Shown here one piece after another: positions 27,129 through 36,859 of a stretch of DNA of 64,000 nt. Location: assembly GCA_015056905.1 (NCBI GenBank), contig SVFI01000004.1:1-64000 (forward strand). Reading direction: 5' to 3'. The position numbers and the translations under genes were made by a program. Numbering within the stretch: the first letter of the stretch is position 1; each line of letters opens with the position of its first letter. The notes beneath the pieces were generated by a model. The model searched no databases and was not told where the DNA came from. It was given only the letters and a program-made list of their open reading frames with translations. The stretch is from Lachnospiraceae bacterium. GTDB taxonomy: Bacteria; Bacillota; Clostridia; Lachnospirales; Lachnospiraceae.

Positions 27129-28109
27129 TTATTCCATTCTCTGATAGACTACATCATCGAAAAAATAATCAATAATTTCCGGATAACTCATCCCTTTCTG
27201 TGCAAGCATATTTCCATAATATTGATCAAGACCAAATCCATGTCCCTGTCCCTTTATTAAAAACACATAATCATCTCCCTCTTCGTCCCATGTAAAATTG
27301 GAGGACATGATTCCCAATTCCTCCCTCAGCTTTTCCCCTGAAATCCGGACCCCATCTTTACAGGCAGAGAGTACATATCCCTCTGCATTTACCTGCGCAT
27401 CCGTCAGTTCCCCTGCTTCTTTCTTACTGATTTGTAATTCTGTCAGATAGTCTGCAGCACTCAGGTTCTCCGGACAACTTGTTTGCTTCAGGTAACTACA
27501 CCTTTCTCCCTCTGAGAGTTCATTTGCATTTCTTGTTCCCCCGGCGCTCATTCCATGATAATATCCTTTGATTGATTCACCCTTATATGTCAGATAAATT
27601 CCCTGTGTCTGCATCACTGCATTCAGACATTTCTCCAGATTCTGTTCATACTGTTTTCCCCATCTGCTCTGCATTTCAGCATCTGTCCAATACCTCCCCC
27701 CTCTCTCATCCGGCAAAATTTCCCTCGTTCCATCCTGCATTTTCTCCGAGTTCTCATATTCTTCCATAAGACTGCTTCGGAGAATAACTGTCTGCGCCTT
27801 CAATACCTCTTCTTCATATTCCACAGAGATGCTCGCCGCTAACGCTCCTACCAAATAATGTTCTATCGGTAACTTTAAGCTAACTCCATTATCCTCCCCT
27901 AAAACATAATAATTTCCATTATGGGGAAGTTCGGAAAGTTGTTCGTACATTTCCAAAATCTGCTTTTCGCCGGAATCCGATTCCTTCCCCATAAACTCCT
28001 CTTTCTGCTGCTTAAAAGAAAGTGCAAAATACGGAAACAAAAGAAGAAATATCAAAATCGCCGCCAGATCCTTAAGCCATCCGATATTTCTTCTTCGCTT
28101 TCTTTTCAT
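27129..28109 (-). CDS. spoIID: stage II sporulation protein D, lytic transglycosylase
   Basis: The protein has 326 residues; ATG at 28109 is chosen for GAGGAGA upstream. One N-terminal membrane helix is followed by the SpoIID/LytB domain: LPIEHYLVGALAASISVEYEEEVLKAQ, with the catalytic Glu near EYEEEVLKAQ, and GYYHGMSAGGTRNANEL, and the C-terminal GQGHGFGLDQYYGNMLA. It trims septal peptidoglycan during engulfment. It leads the spoIID-spoIIQ-amidohydrolase-GH9-ddl-murF row. Confidence 0.92.
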   Translation of the reverse strand: MKRKRRRNIGWLKDLAAILIFLLLFPYFALSFKQQKEEFMGKESDSGEKQILEMYEQLSELPHNGNYYVLGEDNGVSLKLPIEHYLVGALAASISVEYEEEVLKAQTVILRSSLMEEYENSEKMQDGTREILPDERGGRYWTDAEMQSRWGKQYEQNLEKCLNAVMQTQGIYLTYKGESIKGYYHGMSAGGTRNANELSEGERCSYLKQTSCPENLSAADYLTELQISKKEAGELTDAQVNAEGYVLSACKDGVRISGEKLREELGIMSSNFTWDEEGDDYVFLIKGQGHGFGLDQYYGNMLAQKGMSYPEIIDYFFDDVVYQRME

Positions 28110-28290
28110 ACTTGTCTGTCTCCTCTGCCTTTTACACGGGAACATAAAATTCCTTTCATGAAATATATGCTCAGACTAACTCATATATACTCTCCGAATA
28201 TACAAGTTTACGCTATACGAAACTATGTTTTTTTGCTATCATAAAAACAACCGGTAATACCCGAATATATTGTGCAGAAAGGTCATTATC

Positions 28291-29427
28291 ATGAAAAAAA
28301 AGATCATTGTTGCAGGACATATCTGTATCGACATCACACCGGTATTTCCTGACAAAAAAGTAAATAAACCGGAAGATATCCTCTCTCCGGGTAAGCTGAT
28401 TCAGACCGGAGCCGCAGACGTACATACGGGCGGCGCAGTCGCCAATACGGGACTTGCTCTCAAACTTCTCGGCGCGGATGTTACCCTAATGGGAAAGGTC
28501 GGATGCGACGCATTCGGCGATATGATTTGCGGTATTTTAAAAAAGTATGATGCGGATAACCATATGATACGTTCGCCGGAAGAATCCACTTCCTACTCCG
28601 TAGTATTGGCGATTCCGGGTATCGACCGTATTTTTTTACATAATCCCGGCACAAACAATATCTTCCGCTCATGCGACATTGATATGAAGTTATTGGAGGA
28701 GGCAGCACTGTTCCACTTTGGTTACCCTCCGCTTATGCAATCCATGTACGAAAACAACGGCCATGAACTGATCAGCCTGATGAAATCCGTCAAAAAAGCC
28801 GGCGTTGCAACATCTCTCGACATGGCTGCCATCGACGCGGAAACCGAAGCCGGGAAACTCGACTGGAGTTCTATTTTAAAACAGGTACTTCCGTATGTAG
28901 ACTTCTTTGTTCCAAGCGTAGAGGAACTTTGTTTCATGCTGGATAAAGAACGCTTTCACGAGTGGCAGCGACGCGCAAACGGAAAAGACATTACCGAAAT
29001 CCTGGACATCCGAAAAGATGTGAAACCACTGGCTGACATCTGCATGTCTTACGGTGTCAAAGTGCTCCTGATTAAATGCGGAGCTCCGGGTATTTATTAC
29101 AAAACCGCTGACAGCGGAACACTTTCACAAATCGGCAACAGCATTGAGTTAGCACCAGCTACCTGGGCTGACAAAGAGGGCTTTGAAGCAAGCTATGTTC
29201 CGGACCGAATTTTATCAGGCACCGGAGCCGGTGATACAAGCATCGCAGCATTCCTTGCCTCCGTGTTAAATGGAGAACCCCTTGAAACAGCTATGCAGTT
29301 AGCCACCGCTACCGGCGCAAGTTGTGTCACGTCATATGATGCTCTTAGCGGACTAAAGCCACTTGATGAGCTCAAAGAAAAAATCAAATCCGGTTGGAAA
29401 AAGAATGGAGAGATATCTATATGTTAG
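28291..29427 (+). CDS. PfkB-family sugar kinase
   Basis: The protein has 378 residues; ATG at 28291 has GAAAGG at 9 bases. VAGHICIDITPVF and the TGGAVANTGLALKLLGADVTLMGKVG block form the ribokinase-type substrate site, and the C-terminal ILSGTGAGDTSIAAFLASVL contains the catalytic Asp. An insert at about 220-260 lengthens it compared with ribokinase. It overlaps the class II aldolase start by 7 bases, so the pair likely phosphorylates a sugar and then splits the sugar phosphate. The sugar is not evident. Confidence 0.9.
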   Translation: MKKKIIVAGHICIDITPVFPDKKVNKPEDILSPGKLIQTGAADVHTGGAVANTGLALKLLGADVTLMGKVGCDAFGDMICGILKKYDADNHMIRSPEESTSYSVVLAIPGIDRIFLHNPGTNNIFRSCDIDMKLLEEAALFHFGYPPLMQSMYENNGHELISLMKSVKKAGVATSLDMAAIDAETEAGKLDWSSILKQVLPYVDFFVPSVEELCFMLDKERFHEWQRRANGKDITEILDIRKDVKPLADICMSYGVKVLLIKCGAPGIYYKTADSGTLSQIGNSIELAPATWADKEGFEASYVPDRILSGTGAGDTSIAAFLASVLNGEPLETAMQLATATGASCVTSYDALSGLKPLDELKEKIKSGWKKNGEISIC

Positions 29428-30266
29428 TGAATATGAACGATATTTTATTACCTGCCAAAGAGGGGGGCTACGGCGTTGGATTTTTCAATGCCGTCAATGT
29501 AGAAATGGCAAGAGCCGTCATCGAAACAGCAGAAGAACTGGGCGCTCCCGTCATGGTCGGAACAGCGGAAATCCTTCTGCCTGCGATGGAACTTGAACAT
29601 GTCGCGGAATATCTCATTCCAATGGCACAAAAAGCATCGGTTCCTGTCTGTGTTCACTATGACCACGGTCTAACATTTGAGCGTTGCATGGAAGCATTAA
29701 AACTCGGATTTACTTCTATTATGTATGATTGTTCCACGGAAGACTATGAAACAAATGTCTCCAAAGTAAAAGAGATGGTTCGCATCTGCCACGGAATGGG
29801 CGTTACCGTCGAAGGAGAACTCGGTCATGTCGGCGACAACGAAGGCTCCGGCAAATTAGAAAATCCGAGTGATTTTTATACCGACCCTGATATGGCACTT
29901 GATTTTGTAAAACGGACGGGAGTCGATTCCCTCGCAGTTGCCGTCGGAAATGCGCACGGTGATTACAAATTTCCGCCGAAGCTGGACTTTGAACGCATCG
30001 GAACAATTTCAGAAAAAACCTCTCTTCCGCTCGTTCTCCACGGCGGCAGCGGTTTATCCGATGACGATTTTCGCGTTGCGGTAAAACGCGGTATCTGTAA
30101 AGTCAATATTTTTACAGACATTGACAAGGCAGGAAAAGCAGGCGTGGAAGCAGGTATTGCTGCAGGCGAAAAGACAATGATGGGACTTATTCCATATGAA
30201 ATCGCTGCCATGAAGAAAGTCGTAGCAGAAAAAATCCGCCTGTTCGGTTCAGAAAACAGAGCATAA
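29421..30266 (+). CDS. class II ketose-bisphosphate aldolase
   Basis: The protein has 281 residues; ATG at 29421 has GGAGAG at 8 bases. Zinc ligands are visible in VHYDHGLTFERCMEAL, in the Glu of VEGELGHVG and in LPLVLHGGSGLSDDDF, and the catalytic Asp is in YDH. NIFTDIDKAG binds phosphate. It cleaves fructose-, tagatose- or related bisphosphates to triose phosphates. It is coupled to the kinase gene in a two-gene operon with a strong terminator after it. Confidence 0.92.
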   Translation: MLVNMNDILLPAKEGGYGVGFFNAVNVEMARAVIETAEELGAPVMVGTAEILLPAMELEHVAEYLIPMAQKASVPVCVHYDHGLTFERCMEALKLGFTSIMYDCSTEDYETNVSKVKEMVRICHGMGVTVEGELGHVGDNEGSGKLENPSDFYTDPDMALDFVKRTGVDSLAVAVGNAHGDYKFPPKLDFERIGTISEKTSLPLVLHGGSGLSDDDFRVAVKRGICKVNIFTDIDKAGKAGVEAGIAAGEKTMMGLIPYEIAAMKKVVAEKIRLFGSENRA

Positions 30267-30270
30267 AAAT

Positions 30271-30332
30271 AAGAGTGTTTCAAGTTAGCTGAGAGCAACA
30301 TCTCTCAAACTGATTTGAAACACTCTTTCTTT
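30271..30332. terminator. bidirectional terminator after the aldolase gene
   Basis: AAGAGTGTTTCAA pairs with TTTGAAACACTCTT across a 30-base loop and is followed by a T-rich run; it also ends the minus gene at 30339. Confidence 0.85.
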
Positions 30333-30338
30333 TTACGT

Positions 30339-31451
30339 TTACTGTGCAAGATCCAGCTGCTGCATAGTTCCGACATTTCCGTTTTCATACAAAAAAATTC
30401 CCGTGGACCGGATGCGTCCGTTTGTCTGATTGTTTTTCAGAGAATTTAACGAAAAATCTGTCTCTGCCTTCTGCAGACACATCGCTCCGACTCCCGCCTC
30501 TTTCAGCGTATAAAGTTCATCTTTCCCGTTCTCATCCTTCGTCCATACAAGAAGCTTTTCAAAAATGGCATCGTTCTCATCTATCCATCCGTTGCCGTCT
30601 TCATCATACTTCGCAAGATCCGCAAATCCGTCTCCGCTCTTTGTTCCGAAAAGTTCTGAACCGTCATTGATGTTACCGTCCCCGTTTTTATCAAGTGCAA
30701 GGAATCCGTTGCCTCCACCGAGCTGCGAAATGCTATCCTTAATTCCGTCACAATCGAGGTCAAACTCAAATTTTTGGTCTGACAGAGTTGCCATATCCGT
30801 ATCAAGATTAATGACGAGCGGATCCGTCATCTGCACAAACTCACCGACCGAGGCAGTCTGCGCATACTCCTGAAAACTTCTGCTCATCGTAAGTCCGAGA
30901 TTGAAATTAATCTCGCGCCCATCCGAAGTTTTTACCGTTCCGACCGTGCTAAATTCCGTCTGTTCCACCTCTTCGTGATAGTAGCTCATATTAAGCTTAA
31001 ACTGTCCGAATTGATAACTTCCTCCGGTCTGATTAATACTCTGCACTTGGTTTCCGCCAAGGTAATCGTTCCTATATCCGTTCATATACTCATCAACCTG
31101 TTTGTCCGACTGTCCTCTTCCTGCACCGATGTTTGTATAAAGCCATCGTATCAGGTAATGTACGCACATTTCACGCACCGATTGCAATGTCTTCTTTTCA
31201 CTGACCGAAGTGATGGAAGAACTTGTTTTATATGTTGCCCTGCTGGCAATTACGCGGCTGTTTTCGTCAAGCAGGAAATTGCCGCTTTCGTCCTGCGTCC
31301 CGGTATTAAGTAAGTCTGAAAAGTTGTCTTTTTCTAATTCACGTCCTTGCATAACCTCCATGCCTACCAGGCTGGCAGTGGCGGTCTTTTTGGTCACAGA
31401 AGAATATCTTCTGGCGGATTCCATTCCTATCATGCTGGAATCAATCTTCAA
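30339..31451 (-). CDS. calcium-loop (EF-hand/dockerin-like) protein, unknown role
   Basis: The protein has 370 residues and no signal peptide. The N-terminus MKIDSSMIGMESARRY is polar. The C-terminal half has calcium-loop sequences: DLDCDGIKDS, LDKNGDGNINDGSELFG, DEDGNGWIDENDAIF. The segment GNGFLALDKNGDG followed by ELFG is a signature of a widespread family of VCBS-like or RTX-adjacent proteins. The Cys in DLDCDG is an unusual substitution in one loop. It is a single gene behind a terminator. Its role is unknown; calcium-dependent structure is inferred. Confidence 0.75.
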   Translation of the reverse strand: MKIDSSMIGMESARRYSSVTKKTATASLVGMEVMQGRELEKDNFSDLLNTGTQDESGNFLLDENSRVIASRATYKTSSSITSVSEKKTLQSVREMCVHYLIRWLYTNIGAGRGQSDKQVDEYMNGYRNDYLGGNQVQSINQTGGSYQFGQFKLNMSYYHEEVEQTEFSTVGTVKTSDGREINFNLGLTMSRSFQEYAQTASVGEFVQMTDPLVINLDTDMATLSDQKFEFDLDCDGIKDSISQLGGGNGFLALDKNGDGNINDGSELFGTKSGDGFADLAKYDEDGNGWIDENDAIFEKLLVWTKDENGKDELYTLKEAGVGAMCLQKAETDFSLNSLKNNQTNGRIRSTGIFLYENGNVGTMQQLDLAQ

Positions 31452-31795
31452 TCTATCCCTCCTTATGGAATTTTAAACCAACAAAAAAAGCATGCAATCG
31501 CGCATCCCTTGCGCTCTCACACACCTTCCGTGGCTACAAATGTTGTCGACCGTGCAACACCTGCATTATATATATCGACAGGATTTTAAATTTGTTTAGT
31601 CGGGAAGTTTCCTGTCCGACCTTTTCATTTCCGGCTTTTTCATTTCCAGCCTTTTCCCTATTTTTCGCCTTAAAAATGCAAAAAACGGGGTACTGAAAGC
31701 AGTTTCTACTGCTCCATACCCCGTCCATAATTCGTAGACACATTACGGCCATGGCGTAGCCATGCTATAAAAATTTCACCTACAATTTGTACCTA
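31452..31795. other. intergenic region with one terminator
   Basis: This 344-base gap holds a terminator hairpin (31674-31724), an imperfect TTTTCATTTCC repeat near 31620-31660 and a short palindrome near 31750. No supported gene was seen. Confidence 0.6.
31674..31724 (-). terminator. terminator of the aconitase-family gene
   Basis: ACGGGGTA at 31685-31692 pairs with TACCCCGT at 31717-31724 with an inner AGCAGT/ACTGCT stem; on the minus strand it runs into six T. Confidence 0.8.
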
Positions 31796-34081
31796 TTAAA
31801 TTCTGTTGTAATTAATCAGACAACCTTTGAGAATAATCTCACGCTCCTCATCTGTCAGTCCGCCGAGCGTCATTGTAAACTCTACAAGCTCATCTTTTAC
31901 AACATAGGCTTTAATCTCATCCCATTTTTCTTCCACTGCCTTCTTGATGTCCGGAATGAAAATGTAATCAAGATTCTCAAACGGAAGCTCGCCTTCCGGA
32001 ATGATAAACGGAAGCATACCCCAGTTGATGAGGTTGGAACGATATCTCTTTGTTGCGTATTCGTTTGCGATGTTTGCCCATCCGCCAAGCACCTTCTGAC
32101 AACTTGCTGCCTGCTCACGTGCAGAACCGTCACCCGGTTTTACTGCAAAGATGGTAGAACCGATACCGACATTCTCAGCGTTAGCATCTGCAAACTTCTT
32201 CTGAATCTTTTCCATAACAGGTGCAAGTTCCGCAAGTGTCTCACATGGATTCTGTGATGCCTCTCTCGCCTTTTCTGCCGCCTGCACTTCTTTGGCTCTG
32301 CCTACGTACTGCGGATCCTTTCTGGAAAGAGTAAACTCTGCAAGTCCTAACGGATTTGAACGGTAAGAAGAAGTCTCACCGGACGGAATCAGTTCGTCTG
32401 TTGTCGTAACCGGGTCATGAATCTCAGAAACAACTTTCAGTACAAGATTATCTGTCAGAGCAACCATTGACGGCCAGTCTTTGATATTCGGACCGAACTG
32501 AATCTCAACGGAAGGATCAGCCACCCCCTTGGAATCAAATACGCGGTTAGCATAAATATTTGCATCGTAATGATATTTGTATTTACCGATTTCACCGTCA
32601 AAATCAGTCGCAGCCGTAAGCTGTCCTTTGTTTGCAGCCGTTGCAGCGATAGAACGGGCATCCATAAGTGCAACCGATGAAATCTGACCATTCTGAAGCT
32701 TAGATCCTTCACGATTCGGGAAGTTACGTGTTGAGTGACGGATACTGAATGCATTGTTGGCAGGTGTATCTCCGGCGCCGAAACACGGTCCGCAGAACGC
32801 AGTTTTCATAACTGCACCCGTCTCCATAATGGTTGCTGCACAACCATTTTTAATGAGTTCCATATATACAGGCATAGAAGCAGGATATACGCTTAAAGTA
32901 AATCCGTCTGCTCCGATGTATTTTCCTTTCAGGATGTCTGCTGCCGCACAGATATTTTCAAAACCACCACCTGCGCAACCTGCGATGATACCCTGATCTA
33001 CCATAAATTTACCATTGACAACTTTGTCCTGAAGAGAATAAGGTACTGCATTGTCAAGGCTGACAGCCGCACGCTTCTCCACATCATGAAGAATATCAGA
33101 AAGGTTTGCGTTGAGCTCCTCAATCGTATATGTATTGCTTGGATGGAACGGCATCGCAATCATAGGGCGGATTGCACTAAGGTCAATTTCAATCATTCCG
33201 TCGTAGTAAGCAACCTCTCCCGGATTGAGCTCTTTGTATTCACCGCTTCTTCCGTGAATATCATAGAAATCCTTAATCTCATCGTCGGTTCTCCAGATAG
33301 ATGAAAGACATGTCGTCTCTGTTGTCATTACATCGATACCGATACGGAAATCTGCGGAAAGGCTTGATACGCCCGGTCCCACGAATTCCATCACTTTATT
33401 CTTCACGTAACCGTTACCGAATACTGCGCCGATAATCGCAAGTGCCACGTCCTGAGGACCGACACCTTTCACAGGCTCACCCTTCAGGTAAACACCGACA
33501 ACACCCGGCATATTAATATCATAAGTCTGGCAAAGAAGCTGTTTTACAAGCTCCGGACCACCTTCACCCATCGCCATCGTACCGAGTGCACCGTAACGCG
33601 TGTGGGAGTCGGAACCCAAAATCATCTTTCCGCCGCCTGCAAGCATTTCACGTGCAAACTGGTGGATAACTGCCTGATGAGGCGGAACATAAACACCGCC
33701 GTATTTCTTTGCACAGGTAAGACCAAACATGTGGTCATCTTCGTTGATGGTTCCGCCGACTGCACAAAGGGAGTTGTGGCAGTTCGTAAGAACATAAGGA
33801 ATCGGGAACTTCTCAAGTCCTGACGCTCTCGCTGTCTGGATAATACCTACAAATGTAATATCATGAGATGTCAATTTATCAAATTTAATTCTTAATTTCT
33901 CCATATTGCCGGAAGTGTTGTGCTCTTCCAAAATTCCATACGCAATCGTCTGCTTTGCAGCTTCCTGCTGCGCGATATCTTTTCCGGTTTTTGATTTAAC
34001 CGCTGCTAACGCTTCCGCACTATCCGGAATAATCTCTGTTCTGTTTACCAGATAGGCTCCGCCATCATATAACTTAATCAT
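31796..34081 (-). CDS. aconitase-family hydratase (YbhJ-like)
   Basis: The protein has 761 residues. It follows the aconitase fold: [40 protein letters not shown], the [4Fe-4S] Cys pair in [18 protein letters not shown], and the swivel domain. AAGGAGG precedes the ATG. Its length and order resemble Escherichia coli YbhJ and the proteins labelled hydratase in Lachnospiraceae more than AcnA or AcnB, so citrate may not be its substrate. No other TCA gene is near. It is a single gene with a terminator after it. Confidence 0.82.
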   Translation of the reverse strand: MIKLYDGGAYLVNRTEIIPDSAEALAAVKSKTGKDIAQQEAAKQTIAYGILEEHNTSGNMEKLRIKFDKLTSHDITFVGIIQTARASGLEKFPIPYVLTNCHNSLCAVGGTINEDDHMFGLTCAKKYGGVYVPPHQAVIHQFAREMLAGGGKMILGSDSHTRYGALGTMAMGEGGPELVKQLLCQTYDINMPGVVGVYLKGEPVKGVGPQDVALAIIGAVFGNGYVKNKVMEFVGPGVSSLSADFRIGIDVMTTETTCLSSIWRTDDEIKDFYDIHGRSGEYKELNPGEVAYYDGMIEIDLSAIRPMIAMPFHPSNTYTIEELNANLSDILHDVEKRAAVSLDNAVPYSLQDKVVNGKFMVDQGIIAGCAGGGFENICAAADILKGKYIGADGFTLSVYPASMPVYMELIKNGCAATIMETGAVMKTAFCGPCFGAGDTPANNAFSIRHSTRNFPNREGSKLQNGQISSVALMDARSIAATAANKGQLTAATDFDGEIGKYKYHYDANIYANRVFDSKGVADPSVEIQFGPNIKDWPSMVALTDNLVLKVVSEIHDPVTTTDELIPSGETSSYRSNPLGLAEFTLSRKDPQYVGRAKEVQAAEKAREASQNPCETLAELAPVMEKIQKKFADANAENVGIGSTIFAVKPGDGSAREQAASCQKVLGGWANIANEYATKRYRSNLINWGMLPFIIPEGELPFENLDYIFIPDIKKAVEEKWDEIKAYVVKDELVEFTMTLGGLTDEEREIILKGCLINYNRI

Positions 34082-34192
34082 AATTTCCTCCTTAAAGCCT
34101 TCGTCTTTTCTTTTCCGAATAAAAGTTTAGCACGGATTTGCCATATCTGCAATCTTTCTGATGTTTTTCTTTCGTATTTTCCCCGTATTGTA

Positions 34193-34221
34193 TTGACGAA
34201 ACGACAAAAAAGTTATAGTAT
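34193..34221 (+). promoter_or_regulatory. promoter of the first DegV gene
   Basis: TTGACG at 34193-34198 and TAGTAT at 34216-34221 are 17 bases apart. Confidence 0.65.
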
Positions 34222-34230
34222 AAATCCGTG

Positions 34231-34251
34231 ATGTAGTTTTGTAAACTACAT
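34231..34251. promoter_or_regulatory. palindrome in the leader of the first DegV gene, candidate operator
   Basis: ATGTAGTTT and AAACTACAT form a 9-bp inverted repeat around TGT, 10 bases after the -10 box, where a bound repressor would block transcription. Confidence 0.5.
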
Positions 34252-34315
34252 GTTGTGACTCCGGATATATTTCGACAAATATGATTTTTATTTTTATAGG
34301 AAAGGACAGGTACGC

Positions 34316-35203
34316 ATGAGTAACTATATTTTGAGTTGCTGCTCTACCGCAGACTTATCAAAGGAGCATTTTGAAAAAAGAGATATCCATTATATTTGCT
34401 TTCATTTTGAAATGGATGGAAAACAATATTCGGATGATCTCGGTCAGAGCATTCCTTTTGATGAATTCTATCAGGCAATGGTAGATGGCGCCGATACCAA
34501 AACTTCACAAATCAACACAGAAGAATTTATGGAATATTTTGAACCGTTTCTGAAAGAAGGAAAAGATATTCTTCATCTTACTCTTTCTTCCGGTATTTCC
34601 GGCGTATACAATTCTGCCTGCATCGCAAAAAATGAGCTCGCAGAAAAATACCCGGAGCGTAAGATTTACATCGTTGACTCACTCGCGGCTTCTTCCGGCT
34701 ATGGCTTGCTGATGGATAAACTTGCCGACCTGCGCGATGAAGGAATGGATCTTGAAACACTTGTCAGTTGGACAGAGGAACATTTATTAAACCTCCATCA
34801 TTGGTTCTTCTCCTCCGACTTAACCTTCTTTATAAAAGGCGGTCGCGTTTCCAAAACCTCCGGTTTTGTCGGAAACATGCTCAGCATCTGCCCTCTTTTA
34901 AATGTATCATTTGAAGGAAAACTAATACCTCGCTTTAAGATTCGCACAAAGAAAAAAGCCATTCGCGCTATCGCAGATAAAATGATTGAATATGCCCAAA
35001 ACAGAGCAGACTACGATGGAAAATGTTATATTTCTTACTCCGCATGCTATGACGACGCTCGCGCGGTTGCGGATATCATCGAGGAATCTTTCCCGAAACT
35101 AAATGGTAAAGTGGAGCTCTATTCCATCGGTACCGTTATCGGAAGCCACACAGGTCCCGGAACTGTAGCACTCTTTTTCTGGGGAGATAAGAGAGTAGAC
35201 TAA
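34316..35203 (+). CDS. DegV-family fatty-acid-binding protein (first of tandem pair)
   Basis: The protein has 295 residues. DegV proteins bind a fatty acid and, where paired with a FakA kinase, present it for phosphorylation (FakB). The STADLSKEHFEKRDI start, the DTKTSQINTEEFMEYFEPFL segment, the LSSGISGVYNSACIAKN loop, the GLLMDKLADLRDEG helix, FIKGGRVSKTSGFVGNML and the C-terminal VIGSHTGPGTVALFF are family motifs. The downstream gene is a close paralogue of exactly equal length, 58 bases away. No FakA gene is in the window. The lipid specificity is unknown. Confidence 0.9.
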   Translation: MSNYILSCCSTADLSKEHFEKRDIHYICFHFEMDGKQYSDDLGQSIPFDEFYQAMVDGADTKTSQINTEEFMEYFEPFLKEGKDILHLTLSSGISGVYNSACIAKNELAEKYPERKIYIVDSLAASSGYGLLMDKLADLRDEGMDLETLVSWTEEHLLNLHHWFFSSDLTFFIKGGRVSKTSGFVGNMLSICPLLNVSFEGKLIPRFKIRTKKKAIRAIADKMIEYAQNRADYDGKCYISYSACYDDARAVADIIEESFPKLNGKVELYSIGTVIGSHTGPGTVALFFWGDKRVD

Positions 35204-35261
35204 ACAGACTTTTGCACAATAGACCCTTAATCCTATAACCACACAGAAAGGCTGAATTCTT

Positions 35262-36149
35262 ATGAGTAACTATATTTTAAGCTGCTGTTCTACCGCAGAC
35301 TTAACACAGGAACATTTTGATTCCAGAGACATCCACTATGTTTGCTTTCATTTCCAGTTAGACGATAAAGTTTATCCGGATGACCTAGGCAAAAGTATTT
35401 CTTTTGATGAATTTTATCAGGCTATGGCCGATGGCGCCGACACGAAAACATCACAGGTTAATGTCGAGGAATTCCTTGAATACTTTGAACCGTTTTTAAA
35501 AGAAGGAAAAGACATTCTTCACCTTTCGCTTTCCTCCGGTATTTCCGGTGTTTATAATTCCGCATGTGTTGCACGTAATGTGCTTACAGAGAAATATCCG
35601 GATCGCAAGATTATTGTAATCGATTCCTTAAACGCGTGTTCCGGATACGGACTTCTCATGGATAAACTTGCAGATCTTCGCGACGAAGGCATGGACATCG
35701 ACACTCTTGCCAAATGGGCCGAAGACAATAAACTGAACATTCATACATGGGTCATTGCGACCGACTTAAAATACCTTGTAAGGGGAGGTCGCGTTTCCAA
35801 GACTTCCGGAATGGTTGGCAATATGCTCAACATCTGTCCTGTCATTACTCTAAACGTTGAAGGAAAACTGGTTTCCCGCATGAAAGTCCGCACGAAGAAA
35901 AAAGTCATTCAGGCGGTCGCAGACAAGATGAAGGAACTTGCACAGGACCGAGCAGATTACAGCGAAAAATGCTACATTGCTCACGCAGCCTGCTATGAAG
36001 ATGCAAAAACTCTTGCCGACGTTGTGGAAGCCGCTTTCCCGAAAATGAACGGAAAGGTACAAATTAACACCATCGGTACTGTCATCGGAAGCCACACAGG
36101 TCCGGGAACCTTGGTTCTGTTCTTCTGGGGTGATGAGAGAGTCGATTAG
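35262..36149 (+). CDS. DegV-family fatty-acid-binding protein (second of tandem pair)
   Basis: The protein has 295 residues, the same length as the gene before it, and is very similar to it along the whole chain. The opening MSNYILSCCSTADL, DTKTSQVNVEEFLEYFEPFL, LSSGISGVYNSACVARN and VIGSHTGPGTLVLFF are shared. Differences cluster in the ligand-facing helix after residue 120 and around VITLNVEGKLVSRM, as expected if the copies bind different acyl chains. It arose by tandem duplication and probably shares the upstream promoter. Confidence 0.9.
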   Translation: MSNYILSCCSTADLTQEHFDSRDIHYVCFHFQLDDKVYPDDLGKSISFDEFYQAMADGADTKTSQVNVEEFLEYFEPFLKEGKDILHLSLSSGISGVYNSACVARNVLTEKYPDRKIIVIDSLNACSGYGLLMDKLADLRDEGMDIDTLAKWAEDNKLNIHTWVIATDLKYLVRGGRVSKTSGMVGNMLNICPVITLNVEGKLVSRMKVRTKKKVIQAVADKMKELAQDRADYSEKCYIAHAACYEDAKTLADVVEAAFPKMNGKVQINTIGTVIGSHTGPGTLVLFFWGDERVD

Positions 36150-36206
36150 ATTTTCCTACAGGAGTTTTTATTTTGACATCGTATGTTTCTAATTGATTTC
36201 AGATAA

Positions 36207-36236
36207 TTGACACATATACTTCGCCGGTATTACAAT
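36207..36236 (+). promoter_or_regulatory. promoter of the small Cys-rich gene
   Basis: TTGACA at 36207-36212 and TACAAT at 36231-36236 are 18 bases apart. Confidence 0.6.
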
Positions 36237-36275
36237 AAATGTATAAATATTTTTTACTATAGGAGGTATATGCAA

Positions 36276-36497
36276 ATGGCGACTTGTGAAAAACTTGAAA
36301 AATGTCCTTTCTATCAGGGAAAAATGAGTATGGAATCCGGACTTGGCAGCATTTATAAAAAGAAATACTGCGAAGGAAATAAATTAGAATGTGCTCGCTA
36401 CATGATTGCGACTCAGCTCGGACCGGAGCATGTAACAAATCACATCTACCCAAACATGCAGGATCTTGCAAAGAAAATGATTGAAGAAAACAAATAA
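36276..36497 (+). CDS. small four-cysteine protein, 73 aa
   Basis: ATG at 36276 has AGGAGG at 9 bases; an ATG at 36270 is too close to it. Four cysteines sit in two pairs: Cys4 and Cys10 in CEKLEKCPFYQ and Cys32 and Cys39 in KYCEGNKLECARYM. This spacing suggests a metal or iron-sulfur site. Similar Cys blocks occur fused to sensor or response proteins in other anaerobes as far as I recall. It has its own promoter and a terminator. No function is known. Confidence 0.75.
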   Translation: MATCEKLEKCPFYQGKMSMESGLGSIYKKKYCEGNKLECARYMIATQLGPEHVTNHIYPNMQDLAKKMIEENK

Positions 36498-36503
36498 GAG
36501 ACA

Positions 36504-36572
36504 AACTCCCGCAGGATTAGTTCCAACGCCTTAACATAATGGCATTGAGTGCTGGCTTGCGGGGGTTCTTTT
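36504..36572. terminator. long-loop terminator between convergent genes
   Basis: AACTCCCGCA pairs with TGCGGGGGTT over a long loop, followed by CTTTTC on the plus side. Confidence 0.6.
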
Positions 36573-36575
36573 CTT

Positions 36576-36839
36576 TCAGTTCTTTATTTTTTTTGCCGGA
36601 ATATTCTTTCGCTTTTCCGAAATTTGTTTCACTTCTTCTTTGTCGGCCTCAAATTTCAATATTTGCTCCACGGGGCATTCCAAAATCAGACACAGTTCAT
36701 TTAATGTAGTCGTCGAAATCGGCTCATTTTTCTTCATTCTCCGAAGCGTATTGGAAGAAATATTCCAGTAATGTATCAGCTGATACTGCGAAATCTTTTT
36801 CTCTTTCAACGTATTCCAAAACGGCTTGTAACTTATCAC
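36576..36839 (-). CDS. XRE-family HTH regulator (YozG-like), 87 aa
   Basis: The helix-turn-helix covers about residues 5-63: WNTLKEKKISQYQLIHYWNI, the recognition part ISSNTLRRMKKNEPISTTTL and CLILECPVEQIL. A Lys-rich tail follows. This compact Cro/CI form is common as a single regulator. The upstream region (36840-37132) contains a coding remnant rather than a partner gene, so its original neighbour may be lost. Confidence 0.8.
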   Translation of the reverse strand: MISYKPFWNTLKEKKISQYQLIHYWNISSNTLRRMKKNEPISTTTLNELCLILECPVEQILKFEADKEEVKQISEKRKNIPAKKIKN

Positions 36840-36859
36840 AGAAACTGCCCCCTTTCTTA

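Noticed and set aside
31534-31752. Minus-strand 72-codon frame with KAGNEK repeats
   Set aside because: It overlaps the terminator of the hydratase gene and has no start signal.
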